Notes: generated by a model not told the origin, from the sequence alone. 64,000 nt of DNA from Cytobacillus luteolus (GCF_017873715.1 NZ_JAGGKM010000004.1:452673-516672); one strand, 5' to 3'; shown: positions 10,118 through 20,945, numbered from the stretch's first letter. Numbers and translations: made by a program.

Positions 10118-12004
10118 TTAAGAGAAACTTGAAATTTCACTATAAATCTCCTCAAACTGGTATTTCTTTTCAATAAACACTTGATGCCAAACCATAAACA
10201 CTAGTACAGTCCATAATTTTCTACTATTATCAGCATTACCTTTACAATGATCATCTAACAATTTTAAGATTATATTTTTATTAAACAGGTGATTAGTGTC
10301 ACTTGTCTTTATAATGGAAACGGCCCAATCATACATTTCATTTTTCAACCAATGTCTAATTGGTACTGGAAATCCTAATTTTTTTCGATTTAACACATGG
10401 TCTGGCACAATGCCTTCTACTGCTTTACGTAAAATGTATTTAGTTGTTTTATTTGCAGTCTTAAATTCAGGTCCAATTTTTTTTGCTACATCAAAAACTA
10501 CTTTATCTAGAAATGGAACTCGTAGTTCCAAAGAATGAGCCATTGTCATTTTATCTGCTTTAAGTAAAATATCTCCGCGTAACCATGTGTGAATATCAAT
10601 ATACTTCATTCGATTTACAGGTTCATAATGTGCTGTCTCCTGATAAAATGGAGCTGTAATTTGGGTAAAATCTAACCCTTCCTTATAGCTTGTTAATAAC
10701 AATTCCTTTTCATCTTCTGTAAACATTTTTGCATTTCCAATATACCGTTTCTCCATAGGTGTGCAGCCACGTTCAATAAAGCTTTTACCTCTAACGCCTT
10801 CTGGTAGTAGATGTGCAATCTTTCTTAGCAACGTTTTACCGGTTTGGGGAAGCGTATCGAATATCTCTAATGCTTGCGGTTCACGATAAATGTTATACCC
10901 ACCGAATAATTCGTCGGCCCCTTCTCCTGACAAAACAACCGTTACATGCTTCCTTGCTTCTCTTGCAACAAAATAGAGTGGAATTGCTGCAGGATCCGCT
11001 AGTGGGTCATCCATATGCCACATGACTTTAGGTAATTCTGCGATATACTCCTCTGGAGAAATGACATAACTAAAATTATCTACACCTAGCATACTAGCTG
11101 TTTCTTTAGCAACATCTATTTCACTAAATCCTTCTGTTTCAAACCCGACAGAAAATGTTTTAATATAAGGATTAAATTGTTTTGCCAAAGATACAATTAT
11201 TGAAGAATCTATACCACCGGATAAAAATGATCCAACAGGGACATCACTTCTCATATGAATATTAACAGAATCATATAGTGCATCCCTAATTTCGCTAACG
11301 AGCGTCTCTTCTTCTGACTTTATTGGTTTAAAGTTGGCCTTCCAGTACTGTTTAATCTTCATGTCTTCATTTAATTTCTTTGTGAAATAATGACCAGGCT
11401 CAAGTCTTTTAATCCCAATTGACATTGTTTCTGGCTCTGGTACGAATTGATATGTTAAATAATGTTGTAAGGAATCATAGTTGATAATATCGTTTTCAAA
11501 CGCCAATAAGATACTTTTCTTCTCTGAAGCAAATAAAATTTTTGAATCATCTTCCATATAATAAAATGGTTTGATACCGAATTGGTCTCGTGCACCGAAG
11601 ATTTCTTTTGTATTCTTATCCCAAATAACAAAGGCAAACATACCGCGTAAACGTGATGCTGCGTTTTCTCTTATTTTGCTATAAAGAGCTACAATTACTT
11701 CTGTATCACAGTTTGTCTCAAATTCCATTCCATCTAGTAGTAACTCTTTTCTTAGCTCAAGGTAATTATAAATTTCTCCATTAAAAATAATCCAGTAGCG
11801 ATCGTTTTCGTATGTTAAGGGCTGGTGTCCCGTTTCAAGATCAATTATACTCAGACGCCTAAAACCAAACTGTATAATATCATCCGAATAATAGCCCTCA
11901 TCATCTGGACCACGATGAGTTATTATTGTGTTCATACTTTTAAATTTATCAATGTATTCATTAGAGCTGCTCTTTTTATGCATACATCCTATAAAACCAC
12001 ACAT
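10118..12004 (-). CDS. asnB: Asparagine synthase (glutamine-hydrolysing)
   Basis: This 628-residue AsnB makes asparagine from aspartate, glutamine and ATP. The N-terminal class II glutaminase domain begins with the nucleophile MCGFIGC (Cys2) and has THRGPDDEGYY and RRLSIIDLETGHQPL. The C-terminal synthetase has the ATP pyrophosphatase loop SFLSGGIDSSIIVSLA near residue 255. I placed the start at the ATG at 12004 so that Cys2 becomes the N-terminus; AGGTGA lies in front of it. The GTG three codons earlier overlaps that site. The gene precedes metK, as in B. subtilis, but each appears to have its own signals. Confidence 0.95.
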   Translation of the reverse strand: MCGFIGCMHKKSSSNEYIDKFKSMNTIITHRGPDDEGYYSDDIIQFGFRRLSIIDLETGHQPLTYENDRYWIIFNGEIYNYLELRKELLLDGMEFETNCDTEVIVALYSKIRENAASRLRGMFAFVIWDKNTKEIFGARDQFGIKPFYYMEDDSKILFASEKKSILLAFENDIINYDSLQHYLTYQFVPEPETMSIGIKRLEPGHYFTKKLNEDMKIKQYWKANFKPIKSEEETLVSEIRDALYDSVNIHMRSDVPVGSFLSGGIDSSIIVSLAKQFNPYIKTFSVGFETEGFSEIDVAKETASMLGVDNFSYVISPEEYIAELPKVMWHMDDPLADPAAIPLYFVAREARKHVTVVLSGEGADELFGGYNIYREPQALEIFDTLPQTGKTLLRKIAHLLPEGVRGKSFIERGCTPMEKRYIGNAKMFTEDEKELLLTSYKEGLDFTQITAPFYQETAHYEPVNRMKYIDIHTWLRGDILLKADKMTMAHSLELRVPFLDKVVFDVAKKIGPEFKTANKTTKYILRKAVEGIVPDHVLNRKKLGFPVPIRHWLKNEMYDWAVSIIKTSDTNHLFNKNIILKLLDDHCKGNADNSRKLWTVLVFMVWHQVFIEKKYQFEEIYSEISSFS

Positions 12005-12195
12005 TTTAGTCACCTACACTTTTAATATAAATTCTTCAATACCCATGTCTATTTTACTTAGGCTTTGTATGACAGATCTAGGTTACCTGTTTATTAGACG
12101 ACAAAAAGTGATAAATTGTTACATTTTTTTAATACTCTTCACTTAGAATACAATTACGATAACTTAAAGATAGTGGATGCTTCTAAAACAAGCAA

Positions 12196-12240
12196 CAAAA
12201 AAAAACAGGTAGATATTCGTAGAATATCACCTGTTTTAAA
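12196..12240 (-). terminator. Terminator of metK
   Basis: Leftward, AAAACAGGTGATATTC pairs with GAATATCTACCTGTTTT and is followed by a run of nine T residues directly after the metK stop. Confidence 0.88.
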
Positions 12241-12250
12241 ATCTTATTTA

Positions 12251-13453
12251 TTATTGACCTAAAGCTTGTGCTTTTAATACCTCTGCTTTGTCTGTACGCT
12301 CCCATGGAAGATCCACATCTGAACGACCAAAGTGACCATATGCTGCAGTTTGCTTATAAATAGGACGACGAAGATCTAGCATTTTAATGATACCTGCTGG
12401 GCGTAAGTCGAAGTTGCTGCTAACTACGTCAACTAGCACATCTTCTGAAACCTTACCTGTACCAAAAGTATCTACTGCAATCGATACTGGTTTTGCTACA
12501 CCAATTGCATAAGCTAATTGAACTTCAACTTTATCAGCTAAACCAGCTGCAACGATATTTTTCGCAACGTAGCGTGCTGCATACGCCGCTGAACGGTCAA
12601 CCTTAGTTGCGTCCTTACCAGAGAAAGCACCACCACCGTGACGTGCATAACCACCATATGTATCAACGATGATTTTACGACCTGTTAAACCTGCATCACC
12701 TTGTGGTCCACCGATAACGAAACGGCCAGTTGGGTTAATAAAATATTTAGTATTTTCGTCAATTAATTCTTTTGGAACAACAGGAGAAATAACATGTTCC
12801 TTAAGATTACGTTGAATTTGCTCTAATGTAATTTCTGGGTGATGTTGAGTTGAAATAACAATTGTATCAATACGAACTGGTTTGTCATTTTCATCATACT
12901 CAACTGTTACTTGTGTTTTACCATCTGGACGTAGGTAAGGAAGAATGTCATCCTTACGAACTTTAGTTAAACGACGAGCAAGCTTATGTGCTAATGAAAT
13001 TGGAAGAGGCATTAGCTCTTTTGTTTCATTACAAGCGAAACCAAACATTAATCCTTGGTCTCCTGCACCGATTGCATCGATCTGCTCATCTGTCATTTGA
13101 CCTTCACGAGCTTCTAACGCCTGATCAACACCCATTGCTATATCAGCAGATTGCTCATCAATAGAAGTTAAAACTGCACAAGTCTCATAGTCAAAACCAT
13201 ATTTCGCACGAGTATAACCAATATTTTTAATCGTATCACGAACGATTTTTGGGATATCAACATAAGTAGATGTTGTGATTTCACCTGCAACAAGTACTAG
13301 TCCAGTTGTCACTGACGTTTCACAAGCAACACGTGCATTAGGATCATTTGTTAAAATTGCATCTAAGATTGAATCTGAGATTTGGTCACAAATCTTATCT
13401 GGATGACCCTCAGTAACAGATTCTGAAGTAAATAAACGGCGCTTTTTAGACAT
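12251..13453 (-). CDS. metK: S-adenosylmethionine synthetase
   Basis: This 400-residue enzyme forms SAM from methionine and ATP. Family signatures are [12 protein letters not shown] near residue 16, the hexapeptide [16 protein letters not shown] near 122, and [19 protein letters not shown] near 265. Length and sequence are standard for Bacillus. A SAM-I riboswitch with an intrinsic terminator lies in the 5' leader 180-390 bp upstream, so the product represses its own synthesis. There is a good GGAGGAAG ribosome site. Confidence 0.97.
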   Translation of the reverse strand: MSKKRRLFTSESVTEGHPDKICDQISDSILDAILTNDPNARVACETSVTTGLVLVAGEITTSTYVDIPKIVRDTIKNIGYTRAKYGFDYETCAVLTSIDEQSADIAMGVDQALEAREGQMTDEQIDAIGAGDQGLMFGFACNETKELMPLPISLAHKLARRLTKVRKDDILPYLRPDGKTQVTVEYDENDKPVRIDTIVISTQHHPEITLEQIQRNLKEHVISPVVPKELIDENTKYFINPTGRFVIGGPQGDAGLTGRKIIVDTYGGYARHGGGAFSGKDATKVDRSAAYAARYVAKNIVAAGLADKVEVQLAYAIGVAKPVSIAVDTFGTGKVSEDVLVDVVSSNFDLRPAGIIKMLDLRRPIYKQTAAYGHFGRSDVDLPWERTDKAEVLKAQALGQ

Positions 13454-13632
13454 TCAAAAGCTTCCTCCTTTTAATACCACGAAATTAATCGTGTGTTGTT
13501 TGTAAGATACGGTACTCATTCCCTTATTATTGATTAGTTAAACCTGTTTTATCCAGTTATACGTTGAGAAGTTGTTTATTGTCTTAAAAATAATTCATCG
13601 TATGTATAACTAATCTGCATCGTTCCCAAAAA

Positions 13633-13840
13633 ATAAAAAAACCTTTCCCTATTTTGAGGAAAGGTAGAATTTTTCAATCTCAGTCCTTTCACTCTTATCG
13701 ATCAAGGTCAGTTACCTTGCATCAGGTTAGCACCTTATCACTAAATATGTGAAATTTCTCTCACATAATGCTTAAAAATTTAGTAATGGTTGCTGGGTTT
13801 CATAGGGCCTGTCCCTCCACCAGCTCGGGATAAGAGAGTA
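13633..13840 (-). ncRNA. SAM-I (S-box) riboswitch with terminator, upstream of metK
   Basis: Read leftward, the leader shows the S-box core: CTCTTATC, then GAGCTGGTGGAGGGAC, then GGCCCTATGAAACCCAGCAACC, closing with GATAAGAG that pairs with the 5' strand of P1 (aptamer about 13690-13840). The expression platform is a CCTTTCC/GGAAAGG hairpin at 13642-13664 followed by a T run. High SAM should stop transcription before metK. Confidence 0.97.
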
Positions 13841-13930
13841 TCCGTTCAATGACCAATAATAACTCAGTCATATTGGTAGTGTCAACATTTTTTGACAATA
13901 TTCTTATCTAAATGATAAATATTCCATTAT

Positions 13931-14214
13931 CACTCTGCAAAACGAGTCCGAATCCGTTGGTTATTCAGACAGGTTGAGCTACCACTCTGCATAACTAGTC
14001 CGAATCCATTGGTTATTCGGACAGGTTGAGCTTGCACTTTGCACAACGAGTCCGAATCCATTCGTTATTCAGACAGGTTGAGCCTTCACTTTACATAACT
14101 TAATCCATTCGTTATTCAGACAGGTTGAGCCTTCACTTTACATAACTAGTCTTAATCCATTCGTATTCAGACAGGTTGAGCTTTCACTTTGCACAACGAG
14201 TCCGAATCCATACT
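13931..14214. repeat. 52-bp tandem repeat, about 5.5 copies
   Basis: Copies start at 13931, 13983, 14035, 14087, 14134 and 14185 (last one partial). The period is 52 bp; the fourth copy has lost 5 bp and the fifth 1 bp. Each contains GAGTCCGAATCC and TTATTCGGACAGG, which can pair (GTCCGAAT with ATTCGGAC), so each unit is a small hairpin. The array fills most of the gap between the metK leader and the pckA promoter. A related array lies at 33541-33682. No spacers or cas genes are present, so it is not CRISPR. Confidence 0.9.
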
Positions 14215-14384
14215 ATTGTATCCTTTTCTAAAAAAAACAATTTATTTCATATTTTATAGTGCCTCATATTCTATTTTATTTTATCATATAGAGGTTAGAA
14301 ACACGTCCTTGCACTATTTTTTAGCTAATTTCAAAAAAAATGGTACATTTATGAAAGTTAAGACGTAAAATATCAGAAATAGTA

Positions 14385-14412
14385 TAGACTAATTAGATTA
14401 ATGTGTTATACT
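14385..14412 (+). promoter_or_regulatory. pckA promoter overlapping a CcpN-type operator
   Basis: A -35-like TAGACT (14385-14390) and a -10 TATACT (14407-14412) are 16 bp apart. The stretch 14402-14412, TGTGTTATACT, fits the CcpN consensus TRTGHYATAYW at every position and covers the -10 box. CcpN represses pckA and gapB during growth on glucose in B. subtilis, so the match is in the expected place. Confidence 0.72.
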
Positions 14413-14469
14413 AATTATGGGATTAACGTTGAAAACATATAACAATTTATATAAAGGAAGGTTTTGCAC

Positions 14470-16059
14470 ATGAATTCAGTTGGTGTTTCAAGTGAATTAT
14501 TAACAGAATTACTTAATGGGAACAATGTTCTCCACAACTTATCTGTGTCAGGCTTAGTAGAAAAAGTTCTTAATCGAAATGAAGGGATCTTAACTTCAAC
14601 TGGTGCGGTTCGTGCAACAACAGGGAAGTATACAGGAAGATCGCCTAAAGATAAATATATCGTAGAAGAAGCTTCAAATAAAAATAAAATTGACTGGGGT
14701 TCAGTTAATACTCCTATCTCAGAAGAGTCATTTGATAAATTATATAAAAAAGTAATCAACCATCTAAAACAACAAAACGAAATATTTGTGTTTGATGGGT
14801 TTGCTGGTGCTGATAAAAAATATCAAATGCCAATTAAAGTAATCAATGAATATGCTTGGCATAATCTATTTGCACACCAGTTATTCATTCGTCCATCAGC
14901 TGAGGAGCTTGCGACACATGAAACAGAGTTTACTGTGATCTCAGCACCTACTTTTCTAGCAGATCCTAAAGAAGATGGAACAGCTTCTGAAACGTTCATT
15001 ATCATTTCTTTTGAACGTAGAACGGTATTAATCGGTGGAACTGAATATGCTGGAGAAATGAAAAAGTCTATTTTCTCTGTTATGAACTACATGTTACCTG
15101 AAGCTGGGATTTTACCAATGCACTGTTCAGCAAACGTAGGCCAAGAAGGAGATGTTGCTTTATTCTTCGGTTTATCAGGAACAGGTAAAACAACTCTTTC
15201 TGCAGACCCTAACCGCCGCTTAATCGGGGATGATGAACACGGTTGGTCTAACTCAGGTGTTTTCAATATTGAAGGTGGTTGTTATGCAAAATGTATCAAC
15301 CTTTCTTATGAGAAAGAGCCTCAAATTTTTGATGCGATTCGCTTCGGTTCTGTATTAGAGAATGTAGTAATCGATCCTAATACTAGAGTTGCTGATTATG
15401 ATGACTCTTCGTTAACAGAAAATACTAGAGCAGCTTACCCAATTCAAGCAATTGATAATATTGTTGATCCTAGTATTGCAGGCCACCCTAACACGATTGT
15501 ATTCTTAACAGCAGATGCATTTGGAGTATTACCTCCAATCAGTAAGCTAACGAAAGAGCAAGCGATGTACCATTTCCTAAGTGGATATACTAGTAAGCTA
15601 GCTGGTACAGAAAGAGGAATTACATCTCCACAAGCTACTTTCTCAACTTGCTTTGGTTCACCATTCTTACCTCTACCGGCAACTGTTTATGCGGAAATGT
15701 TAGGTAAGAAAATTGATGAGCATGATGTTCAAGTATTCTTAGTTAACACTGGCTGGACTGGTGGAGAATATGGTGTAGGAAATAGAATGAAACTAGCATA
15801 CACACGTGCAATGGTTCAAGCAGCTCTTGAAGGTGAACTAACAAATGCTGAAACAGTTAAGGGTGAAATCTTCGGATTAGAAATTCCTGTTCATGTACCA
15901 GGTGTTCCTGATGAAGTACTTCAACCTGCAAAAACGTGGGCAGATCAAGATGCATACAATGTAAAAGCTAAAGAGCTAGCAGCAAAATTCCGTCAAAACT
16001 TCAAAAAATTCTCTAATGTTCCGAAAGAAATTGAAGAGCTTGGTGGACCATTAGTATAG
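14470..16059 (+). CDS. pckA: Phosphoenolpyruvate carboxykinase (ATP)
   Basis: This 529-residue enzyme converts oxaloacetate and ATP to phosphoenolpyruvate and CO2, the committed step of gluconeogenesis. The ATP-binding loop [14 protein letters not shown] is near residue 237, the metal site GDDEHGW follows it, and [11 protein letters not shown] lies near the N-terminus. I chose the ATG at 14470, 8 bases after AAGGAAGG; a TTG two codons earlier is less well placed. A promoter overlapping a CcpN-type operator precedes it and a terminator follows, so it is monocistronic and probably glucose-repressed. Confidence 0.97.
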   Translation: MNSVGVSSELLTELLNGNNVLHNLSVSGLVEKVLNRNEGILTSTGAVRATTGKYTGRSPKDKYIVEEASNKNKIDWGSVNTPISEESFDKLYKKVINHLKQQNEIFVFDGFAGADKKYQMPIKVINEYAWHNLFAHQLFIRPSAEELATHETEFTVISAPTFLADPKEDGTASETFIIISFERRTVLIGGTEYAGEMKKSIFSVMNYMLPEAGILPMHCSANVGQEGDVALFFGLSGTGKTTLSADPNRRLIGDDEHGWSNSGVFNIEGGCYAKCINLSYEKEPQIFDAIRFGSVLENVVIDPNTRVADYDDSSLTENTRAAYPIQAIDNIVDPSIAGHPNTIVFLTADAFGVLPPISKLTKEQAMYHFLSGYTSKLAGTERGITSPQATFSTCFGSPFLPLPATVYAEMLGKKIDEHDVQVFLVNTGWTGGEYGVGNRMKLAYTRAMVQAALEGELTNAETVKGEIFGLEIPVHVPGVPDEVLQPAKTWADQDAYNVKAKELAAKFRQNFKKFSNVPKEIEELGGPLV

Positions 16060-16070
16060 TATTAACGATC

Positions 16071-16106
16071 AAAAAGCAGTGTGCATATCGCACCTGCTTT
16101 TTTTTA
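16071..16106 (+). terminator. Terminator of pckA
   Basis: AAGCAG-T-GTGC pairs with GCAC-C-TGCTT and is followed by eight T residues. Confidence 0.85.
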
Positions 16107-16239
16107 GTTTGGTCCCTACAATATACCTAGATTTTCTCCATATATCAGTCTAAATAGTTATTGAGAAAACGTAAATAACCTTATAGACTTATAGAGTACA
16201 TAAAGTAGTATTAGTTAGTGTTAAAGAAATGGAGGAAAT

Positions 16240-17226
16240 ATGAACACACTTAAAAAAATTGGGAGAAGTACATCCTTCCGAATTGCCTTATTGTTATTTA
16301 TTTTTATATACATAAACAATAGTTCAATCTTTGTAAATCATGAAACTAGTGATTCACTTTTACTGGCACACCGAGGTATAGCACAAACCTTTTCCTTTGA
16401 GGGGATTGATAACAATACTTGTACAGCTGAGCGAATTTATCCACCCGAACATCCCTATCTGGAAAATACAATAACATCCATGGAGGCAGCCTTTGATGCG
16501 GGGGCTGATATTGTTGAACTAGATATTCATCCCACAAGTGATGGTCAATTTGCTGTTTTCCACGACTGGACACTCGATTGTCGAACAAGCGGAACGGGTG
16601 TAACTAGGGAACATACGATGGCAGAACTGAAGTCCCTTGATATCGGATATGGATATACTGCTGATAATGGAAAAACCTATCCATTTCGAGGTAAAGGGCA
16701 GGGATTAATGCCATCTTTAGATGAAGTATTGAGCTACTTTCCTGATCAATCTTTCTTAATTCATATAAAGAGTAATGACCCGAATGAAGGAATCCAACTT
16801 GCTCAGTACCTTGCAGACCTTTCACCAGAGCAGTTATCTTTGTTGTCAGTATATGGCGGGGACAATCCCATTGCAATATTAAAACAACAAATGCCAGCAC
16901 TTCGTGTCATGTCAAAAGCAACAATGAAGGATTGCCTAATACCATATTTCGCAACAGGTTGGACGGGAATTGTGCCTTCTAATTGCAAAAACTCACAATT
17001 ACATTTACCCGAAAAAATTGCACCCTGGATTTGGGGATGGCCTCATAAGTTTATATCACGTATGGAAAATGAGGGTACAAGAGTTATAGTAGTTGCTGGA
17101 GACGGTGGGTTCTCAGAAGGTTTTGATCAAAAAGAGGATCTTGAACGACTACCTGAAGAATATTTTGGGGGAATATGGACAAATCGGATTGATATTATTG
17201 CTCCTCTTTTAAATAAGATGGACTAG
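16240..17226 (+). CDS. Glycerophosphodiester phosphodiesterase family protein
   Basis: This 328-residue protein has a membrane or signal helix at residues about 12-28 and a GDPD domain that folds as a TIM barrel. The catalytic start LLAHRGIAQTF and the metal-binding HPYLENTITSMEAAFDAGADIVELDIHPTSDGQFAVFHDW are clear. A stretch of about 20 residues with a cysteine (NNTCTAERIYPPE) separates the first histidine loop from the ENT motif, which is longer than in the short cytosolic enzymes. It is likely an exported or membrane-tethered hydrolase of glycerophosphodiesters or related lipids. It stands alone with its own ribosome site (GGAGG) and terminator. Confidence 0.88.
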   Translation: MNTLKKIGRSTSFRIALLLFIFIYINNSSIFVNHETSDSLLLAHRGIAQTFSFEGIDNNTCTAERIYPPEHPYLENTITSMEAAFDAGADIVELDIHPTSDGQFAVFHDWTLDCRTSGTGVTREHTMAELKSLDIGYGYTADNGKTYPFRGKGQGLMPSLDEVLSYFPDQSFLIHIKSNDPNEGIQLAQYLADLSPEQLSLLSVYGGDNPIAILKQQMPALRVMSKATMKDCLIPYFATGWTGIVPSNCKNSQLHLPEKIAPWIWGWPHKFISRMENEGTRVIVVAGDGGFSEGFDQKEDLERLPEEYFGGIWTNRIDIIAPLLNKMD

Positions 17227-17229
17227 TTA

Positions 17230-17262
17230 AAAGCGATCCTCCTAATATAGAAGGATCGCTTC
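17230..17262. terminator. Two-way terminator between the GDPD gene and tyrS
   Basis: AGCGATCCT pairs with AGGATCGCT, with A/T tracts on both sides, between convergent genes. Confidence 0.78.
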
Positions 17263-17264
17263 AC

Positions 17265-18509
17265 TTATTTTGTTAGTTTAACAAATTTTCGTTTGCCTAC
17301 TTGTAAGATTAACCCGTCTATAATTGTTACTAGTACATTTACATCACTTACTTTTTCTTCATTCAATCGAACGCCACCATTTTGTATCATTCTACGCGCT
17401 TCACTTTTTGAACTTTGTAAATTTAACTCAACAAGCAAATCAAGAATTCCTACTTCAGAGTCGCCTTTCCATTCAACGACTGGAATGTCATCTGGTAAAG
17501 ACCCCTTCTGGAACACTGTTGTAAAATGCTCTTCTGCCTTTCGCGCTGCTTCCTCACTATGGTACATTCTTACAATCGTCTTGCCTAAAAGCATTTTAGC
17601 ATCTCTTGGATGTAGTGTTCCTTCAGAAAGTCCCTCAGAGATTTTGTTCTTCTCTTCAACTGATAAATCTGTTATTAAGTTGAAGTATTTCGTAATAAGT
17701 TCATCTGGAATGGACATCGTTTTTCCATACATTTGGTTCGGTTCTTCATCGACCCCAATGTAGTTGTTTTTCGATTTAGACATTTTGTCTACACCATCGA
17801 GTCCTTCTAGCAATGGTAACATGATTACAATTTGCTTTTCTTTACCATAGTGTTCTTGAAGATGTCTTCCCATTAGAACATTAAAATGTTGATCCGTTCC
17901 ACCGAGCTCTACATCACTTTCAAGCATGACTGAGTCATACCCTTGCATTAATGGATAGAAAAATTCATGTAAAGAAATTGGTTTCCCTGTTGATAATCTT
18001 TCTGAAAAGTCATTTCGTTCGAGTAATCTGGCTACCGTTATACTTGCAGATAAGTTAATGACATCCTCTAAGTTAAGCTCTGATAACCATTTAGAGTTGT
18101 AATATAGCTCAACCTTATCCATATCGAGTACTTTGCTAAACTGTTCAAAATAGGTTTTTGCATTATGCTGTACTTCCTCATTTGTTAGTTGCTTTCTTGC
18201 AACAGACTTTCCAGTAGGATCACCTATTTTGCCTGTAAAGTCACCTATAATTAATTGAATAACATGCCCATTTTCTTGAAATTGCTTTAGCTTATTTAAC
18301 ACAACTGTATGCCCTAAGTGAACATCTGGTGCGGAAGGATCTAGGCCAAGCTTAATTTTCAATGGCTTTTCTTTTAAGATTGATTTTGCAACTTTTATTT
18401 TTAGTTCATTTAACGGAATTACCTCTGATACTCCATTACTATAAATCGCAAGCTGCCTCTCTACTTCTATACGTTGTTCACTTGTTAACTGCTCAAAAAA
18501 ATCACTCAT
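17265..18509 (-). CDS. tyrS: Tyrosyl-tRNA synthetase, TyrZ-type
   Basis: This 414-residue class I aminoacyl-tRNA synthetase charges tRNA-Tyr. The HIGH motif appears as HLGH near residue 62 and the KMSKS motif as KMSKSK near 240. An S4 RNA-binding domain occupies the last 60 residues ([21 protein letters not shown]). The canonical KMSKS and the length match B. subtilis TyrZ rather than TyrS. A tyrosine-type T-box leader lies directly upstream, so expression should rise when uncharged tRNA-Tyr accumulates. Whether a second TyrRS exists cannot be seen here. Confidence 0.94.
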   Translation of the reverse strand: MSDFFEQLTSEQRIEVERQLAIYSNGVSEVIPLNELKIKVAKSILKEKPLKIKLGLDPSAPDVHLGHTVVLNKLKQFQENGHVIQLIIGDFTGKIGDPTGKSVARKQLTNEEVQHNAKTYFEQFSKVLDMDKVELYYNSKWLSELNLEDVINLSASITVARLLERNDFSERLSTGKPISLHEFFYPLMQGYDSVMLESDVELGGTDQHFNVLMGRHLQEHYGKEKQIVIMLPLLEGLDGVDKMSKSKNNYIGVDEEPNQMYGKTMSIPDELITKYFNLITDLSVEEKNKISEGLSEGTLHPRDAKMLLGKTIVRMYHSEEAARKAEEHFTTVFQKGSLPDDIPVVEWKGDSEVGILDLLVELNLQSSKSEARRMIQNGGVRLNEEKVSDVNVLVTIIDGLILQVGKRKFVKLTK

Positions 18510-18529
18510 TGTAAATCCTCCTTTTCCTC

Positions 18530-18805
18530 AAAAAAATAAAAAAACACGCCCCTAAAAAAAGGGACGTGGATTACGCGGTACCACCCTTGTTGAAGAATTA
18601 GATTCTTCCACTCAAGATCGAATAACGGTTTAGCCGTTCTTTGCTAATTCTTACTGTCCAAGATAGATTCTAGGAGATTTAAAGGTTCGCAAAGAAAGTT
18701 CAGGGAGGTAATTCGCTCTTATCTTTGTGCTGATTTGCACCAACCATCAGCTCTCTAAAACAGGGAGATAAGTCACTACTGTGTTCCCATCATAACTTTT
18801 TAAAA
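18530..18805 (-). ncRNA. T-box leader of tyrS
   Basis: Read leftward, the leader has a stem I region with GAGAGCTGATGGTTGGTGCAA, then the antiterminator T-box AAGGGTGGTACCGCG (about 18573-18588), then a CACGTCCC/GGGGCGTG terminator with a long T run (18530-18568). A TAC triplet in AATTACCTC lies where the tyrosine specifier is expected; I am less sure of that codon than of the T-box itself. Confidence 0.95.
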
Positions 18806-18853
18806 ATATAAAGTTTAGTTGATTTTTGTTATTTTAACCGAAAAATTAAGTAA

Positions 18854-19417
18854 TTACAACTCTTTTTTGTTTAATATATTTGTCCTGTAAATAAGTAACC
18901 CACTAACAAAATAGATAATGGAGCTACTATAAAAAATAATGTGAATAGTAAAGAAGTCAGCTAAGACACCACCGAAAAAAATAGCGATTGCAGAAAAAAT
19001 GGAAGTCCAAAAATGGTAATTGCCAATATTTATTCCTCGTTCGGCATCGTCGGTAAGACTGGCAATTAGTGTCTTTTCTCCATGCTTTTGCAAGGCTCCA
19101 AATATGCCTAGCAGTAATTGTAAGATGTAAACTTGTTCTATACTACTTATATGAGGATAATAGAGCAGTACAAGTGCCATTCCCCACGAGTTAACGAGTA
19201 AAAAATACTGATTATCAAATTTACTGGATAACCGTCCGGCTATTGGGTGGACAAGAGCTGCACTTAAAGCAAACAAACCGTAGGATAGACCGAACTGACT
19301 GTAATTTGAACCGATATTATTTATGAAAAGAATATAGAACGGAAAGATAAGACTACTGGCAAAAAATACTGAGCTTTGAGTTATTATTAACCATTTCAAT
19401 TTCTTATGATTTTCCAT
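18854..19417 (-). CDS. Half-size (six-helix) MFS-type membrane protein
   Basis: This 187-residue protein covers only the N-terminal half of a major facilitator. Six hydrophobic segments are visible, with a loop 2-3 like motif HPIAGRLSSKFDNQYFLL near residues 57-75 and the helix 4-5 sequence LLLGIFGALQKHGEKTLIASLTDDAERG. It ends cleanly after helix 6 with a lysine-rich tail and stop, and no second half is visible in any frame downstream, where the tyrS T-box begins. It starts 2 bp after the FAD oxidase stop, so the two are likely cotranscribed. It could be a functional half-transporter that dimerises, or a decayed full-length gene. Confidence 0.75.
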   Translation of the reverse strand: MENHKKLKWLIITQSSVFFASSLIFPFYILFINNIGSNYSQFGLSYGLFALSAALVHPIAGRLSSKFDNQYFLLVNSWGMALVLLYYPHISSIEQVYILQLLLGIFGALQKHGEKTLIASLTDDAERGINIGNYHFWTSIFSAIAIFFGGVLADFFTIHIIFYSSSIIYFVSGLLIYRTNILNKKEL

Positions 19418-19419
19418 AT

Positions 19420-20850
19420 CTATTTGTACCTTTCATAAAAGAAGTTCATAAATCTTTCTTCAGGATCATAGATTAGCTTTCTTTGAAAAAACTCCTCAGC
19501 TCTAGGGTAAGACCTTAACATTTGTTCTTTTGTTGGGTATGGCATATAGGGTAGATAATAACTGCCATTATGGGATAAAGTAACATCTATCATTTTTTGA
19601 ACAATCTCTTTCGTTTTCTGTTGATCACTCTCACTAAATCCTTGATTAATTAATAGCACAAGTGCAAACATATTATCTTTTGCATAAGAAAGAACTGCGT
19701 CCTCATCCTTCGACACATATCTGATTGTTATGTTAATTAGATTCAGATCCTCATTTGATAACACCGTTCGTAATTCGTCAATATACCGAGGAAAAAGATC
19801 AATCGGAACAAAATACTCTTGAAGGACGTCGGTATCATTACTATTTTCATATTCTAAAAACTTAGATTCTGAGCGCATAACATTATTACGAGAAATAAGA
19901 GAGCCATTGGTATTATGAAAATAGGACTGTTGTAATGTCCAAAACCAATCCTTTCCCCAGTCATATTGACGAGATAATCCTAGCGTAAACTTTGTTAACC
20001 ATGTAAAGCGGTCCTTTTTTAGCTGGGTATGTTCTTTCAGCTCTTCCTTTGAAAGAACATAATTTGTTACATACATATCAGTTAAAAAATTCTCCGGTGC
20101 AGTTGATATCCTTGCAAGGTGCATACGCACGCTAGGATCTCCTTTAACATCTTTTGTAAAATATGCAGCATACTCTTTATAGTCCATTGAAACTGTATTC
20201 ATTTCGTACAATTCATCATCAGTAAGCTCTAATTCAACATCAAGAATGACCCCGAAAAGTCCATATCCCCCAATAACAAGTGCAAAGAGCTCACTATTTT
20301 CTTTTCTGCTTACATTAATAATTTTCCCTTCCGCTGTTAACAATCGAAAGGATTTGACTGTATCGATAAGAGAACCGTATCGAATGTCCCTCCCATGCGC
20401 ATTTGCACTTAGGGAACCACCGATTGTAAAAATATTTTGAGACTGCATGACTTTTACAGCTAAGCCCTGTGGATTTATATAGTTTTGAATATCATTCCAC
20501 GTTGCTCCGCTTTGAACAGTTATTGTTTTTTCTATAGGATTAAAATCCAGAATTTGATTATAGTTTGTCATATCAAGTACGATTGCGTCTTTATAATAGG
20601 TATGACCACCCATACTATGTCTTGTCCCCGCAATTGAAATCTTTAAATCTTTCTCTTTTGCCTCTTCAATGATTTCAACAAGTTCCTCTGTCTTGGTTTT
20701 TTGTACAATCTTCTTTACTTTCACTGGCATTAAACCACTAACATCTGAGACAACTAAGTTGTTATCGATTTCTTTATTATTTATAGTTGATAAAAAGAAG
20801 AAAGATAGATAAGTAATAATACAAATAAAAAGAATTACTAATCTTTTCAT
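19420..20850 (-). CDS. FAD-binding oxidase, lactone-oxidase type, membrane anchored
   Basis: This 476-residue flavoprotein has an N-terminal membrane anchor (residues about 4-20) and a PCMH-type FAD domain. The FAD-binding loop is [23 protein letters not shown], and the flavin contact [42 protein letters not shown] follows. The C-terminal part resembles D-arabinono-1,4-lactone oxidase/alditol oxidase substrate domains ([24 protein letters not shown]). It probably oxidises a sugar alcohol or lactone outside or at the membrane. The partner gene downstream is a half-size MFS protein. The substrate is unknown. Confidence 0.82.
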   Translation of the reverse strand: MKRLVILFICIITYLSFFFLSTINNKEIDNNLVVSDVSGLMPVKVKKIVQKTKTEELVEIIEEAKEKDLKISIAGTRHSMGGHTYYKDAIVLDMTNYNQILDFNPIEKTITVQSGATWNDIQNYINPQGLAVKVMQSQNIFTIGGSLSANAHGRDIRYGSLIDTVKSFRLLTAEGKIINVSRKENSELFALVIGGYGLFGVILDVELELTDDELYEMNTVSMDYKEYAAYFTKDVKGDPSVRMHLARISTAPENFLTDMYVTNYVLSKEELKEHTQLKKDRFTWLTKFTLGLSRQYDWGKDWFWTLQQSYFHNTNGSLISRNNVMRSESKFLEYENSNDTDVLQEYFVPIDLFPRYIDELRTVLSNEDLNLINITIRYVSKDEDAVLSYAKDNMFALVLLINQGFSESDQQKTKEIVQKMIDVTLSHNGSYYLPYMPYPTKEQMLRSYPRAEEFFQRKLIYDPEERFMNFFYERYK

Positions 20851-20916
20851 CTAGTTTTCTCCAATCCGTATCTGTTTTATGTATATTAGTAATATTTTAC
20901 ATTACACTAAAAAGAA

Positions 20917-20945
20917 AAACGATACTAAGTTATAGTATCGCTCAT
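20917..20945 (-). terminator. Terminator after the P-loop protein gene
   Basis: Leftward, GCGATACTATAAC pairs with TTAGTATCGT and is followed by TTTTCTTTTT. Confidence 0.72.

Noticed and set aside
13931..14214. CRISPR array
   Set aside because: The repeat units are contiguous 52-bp copies without unique spacers, and no cas genes are present in the window.
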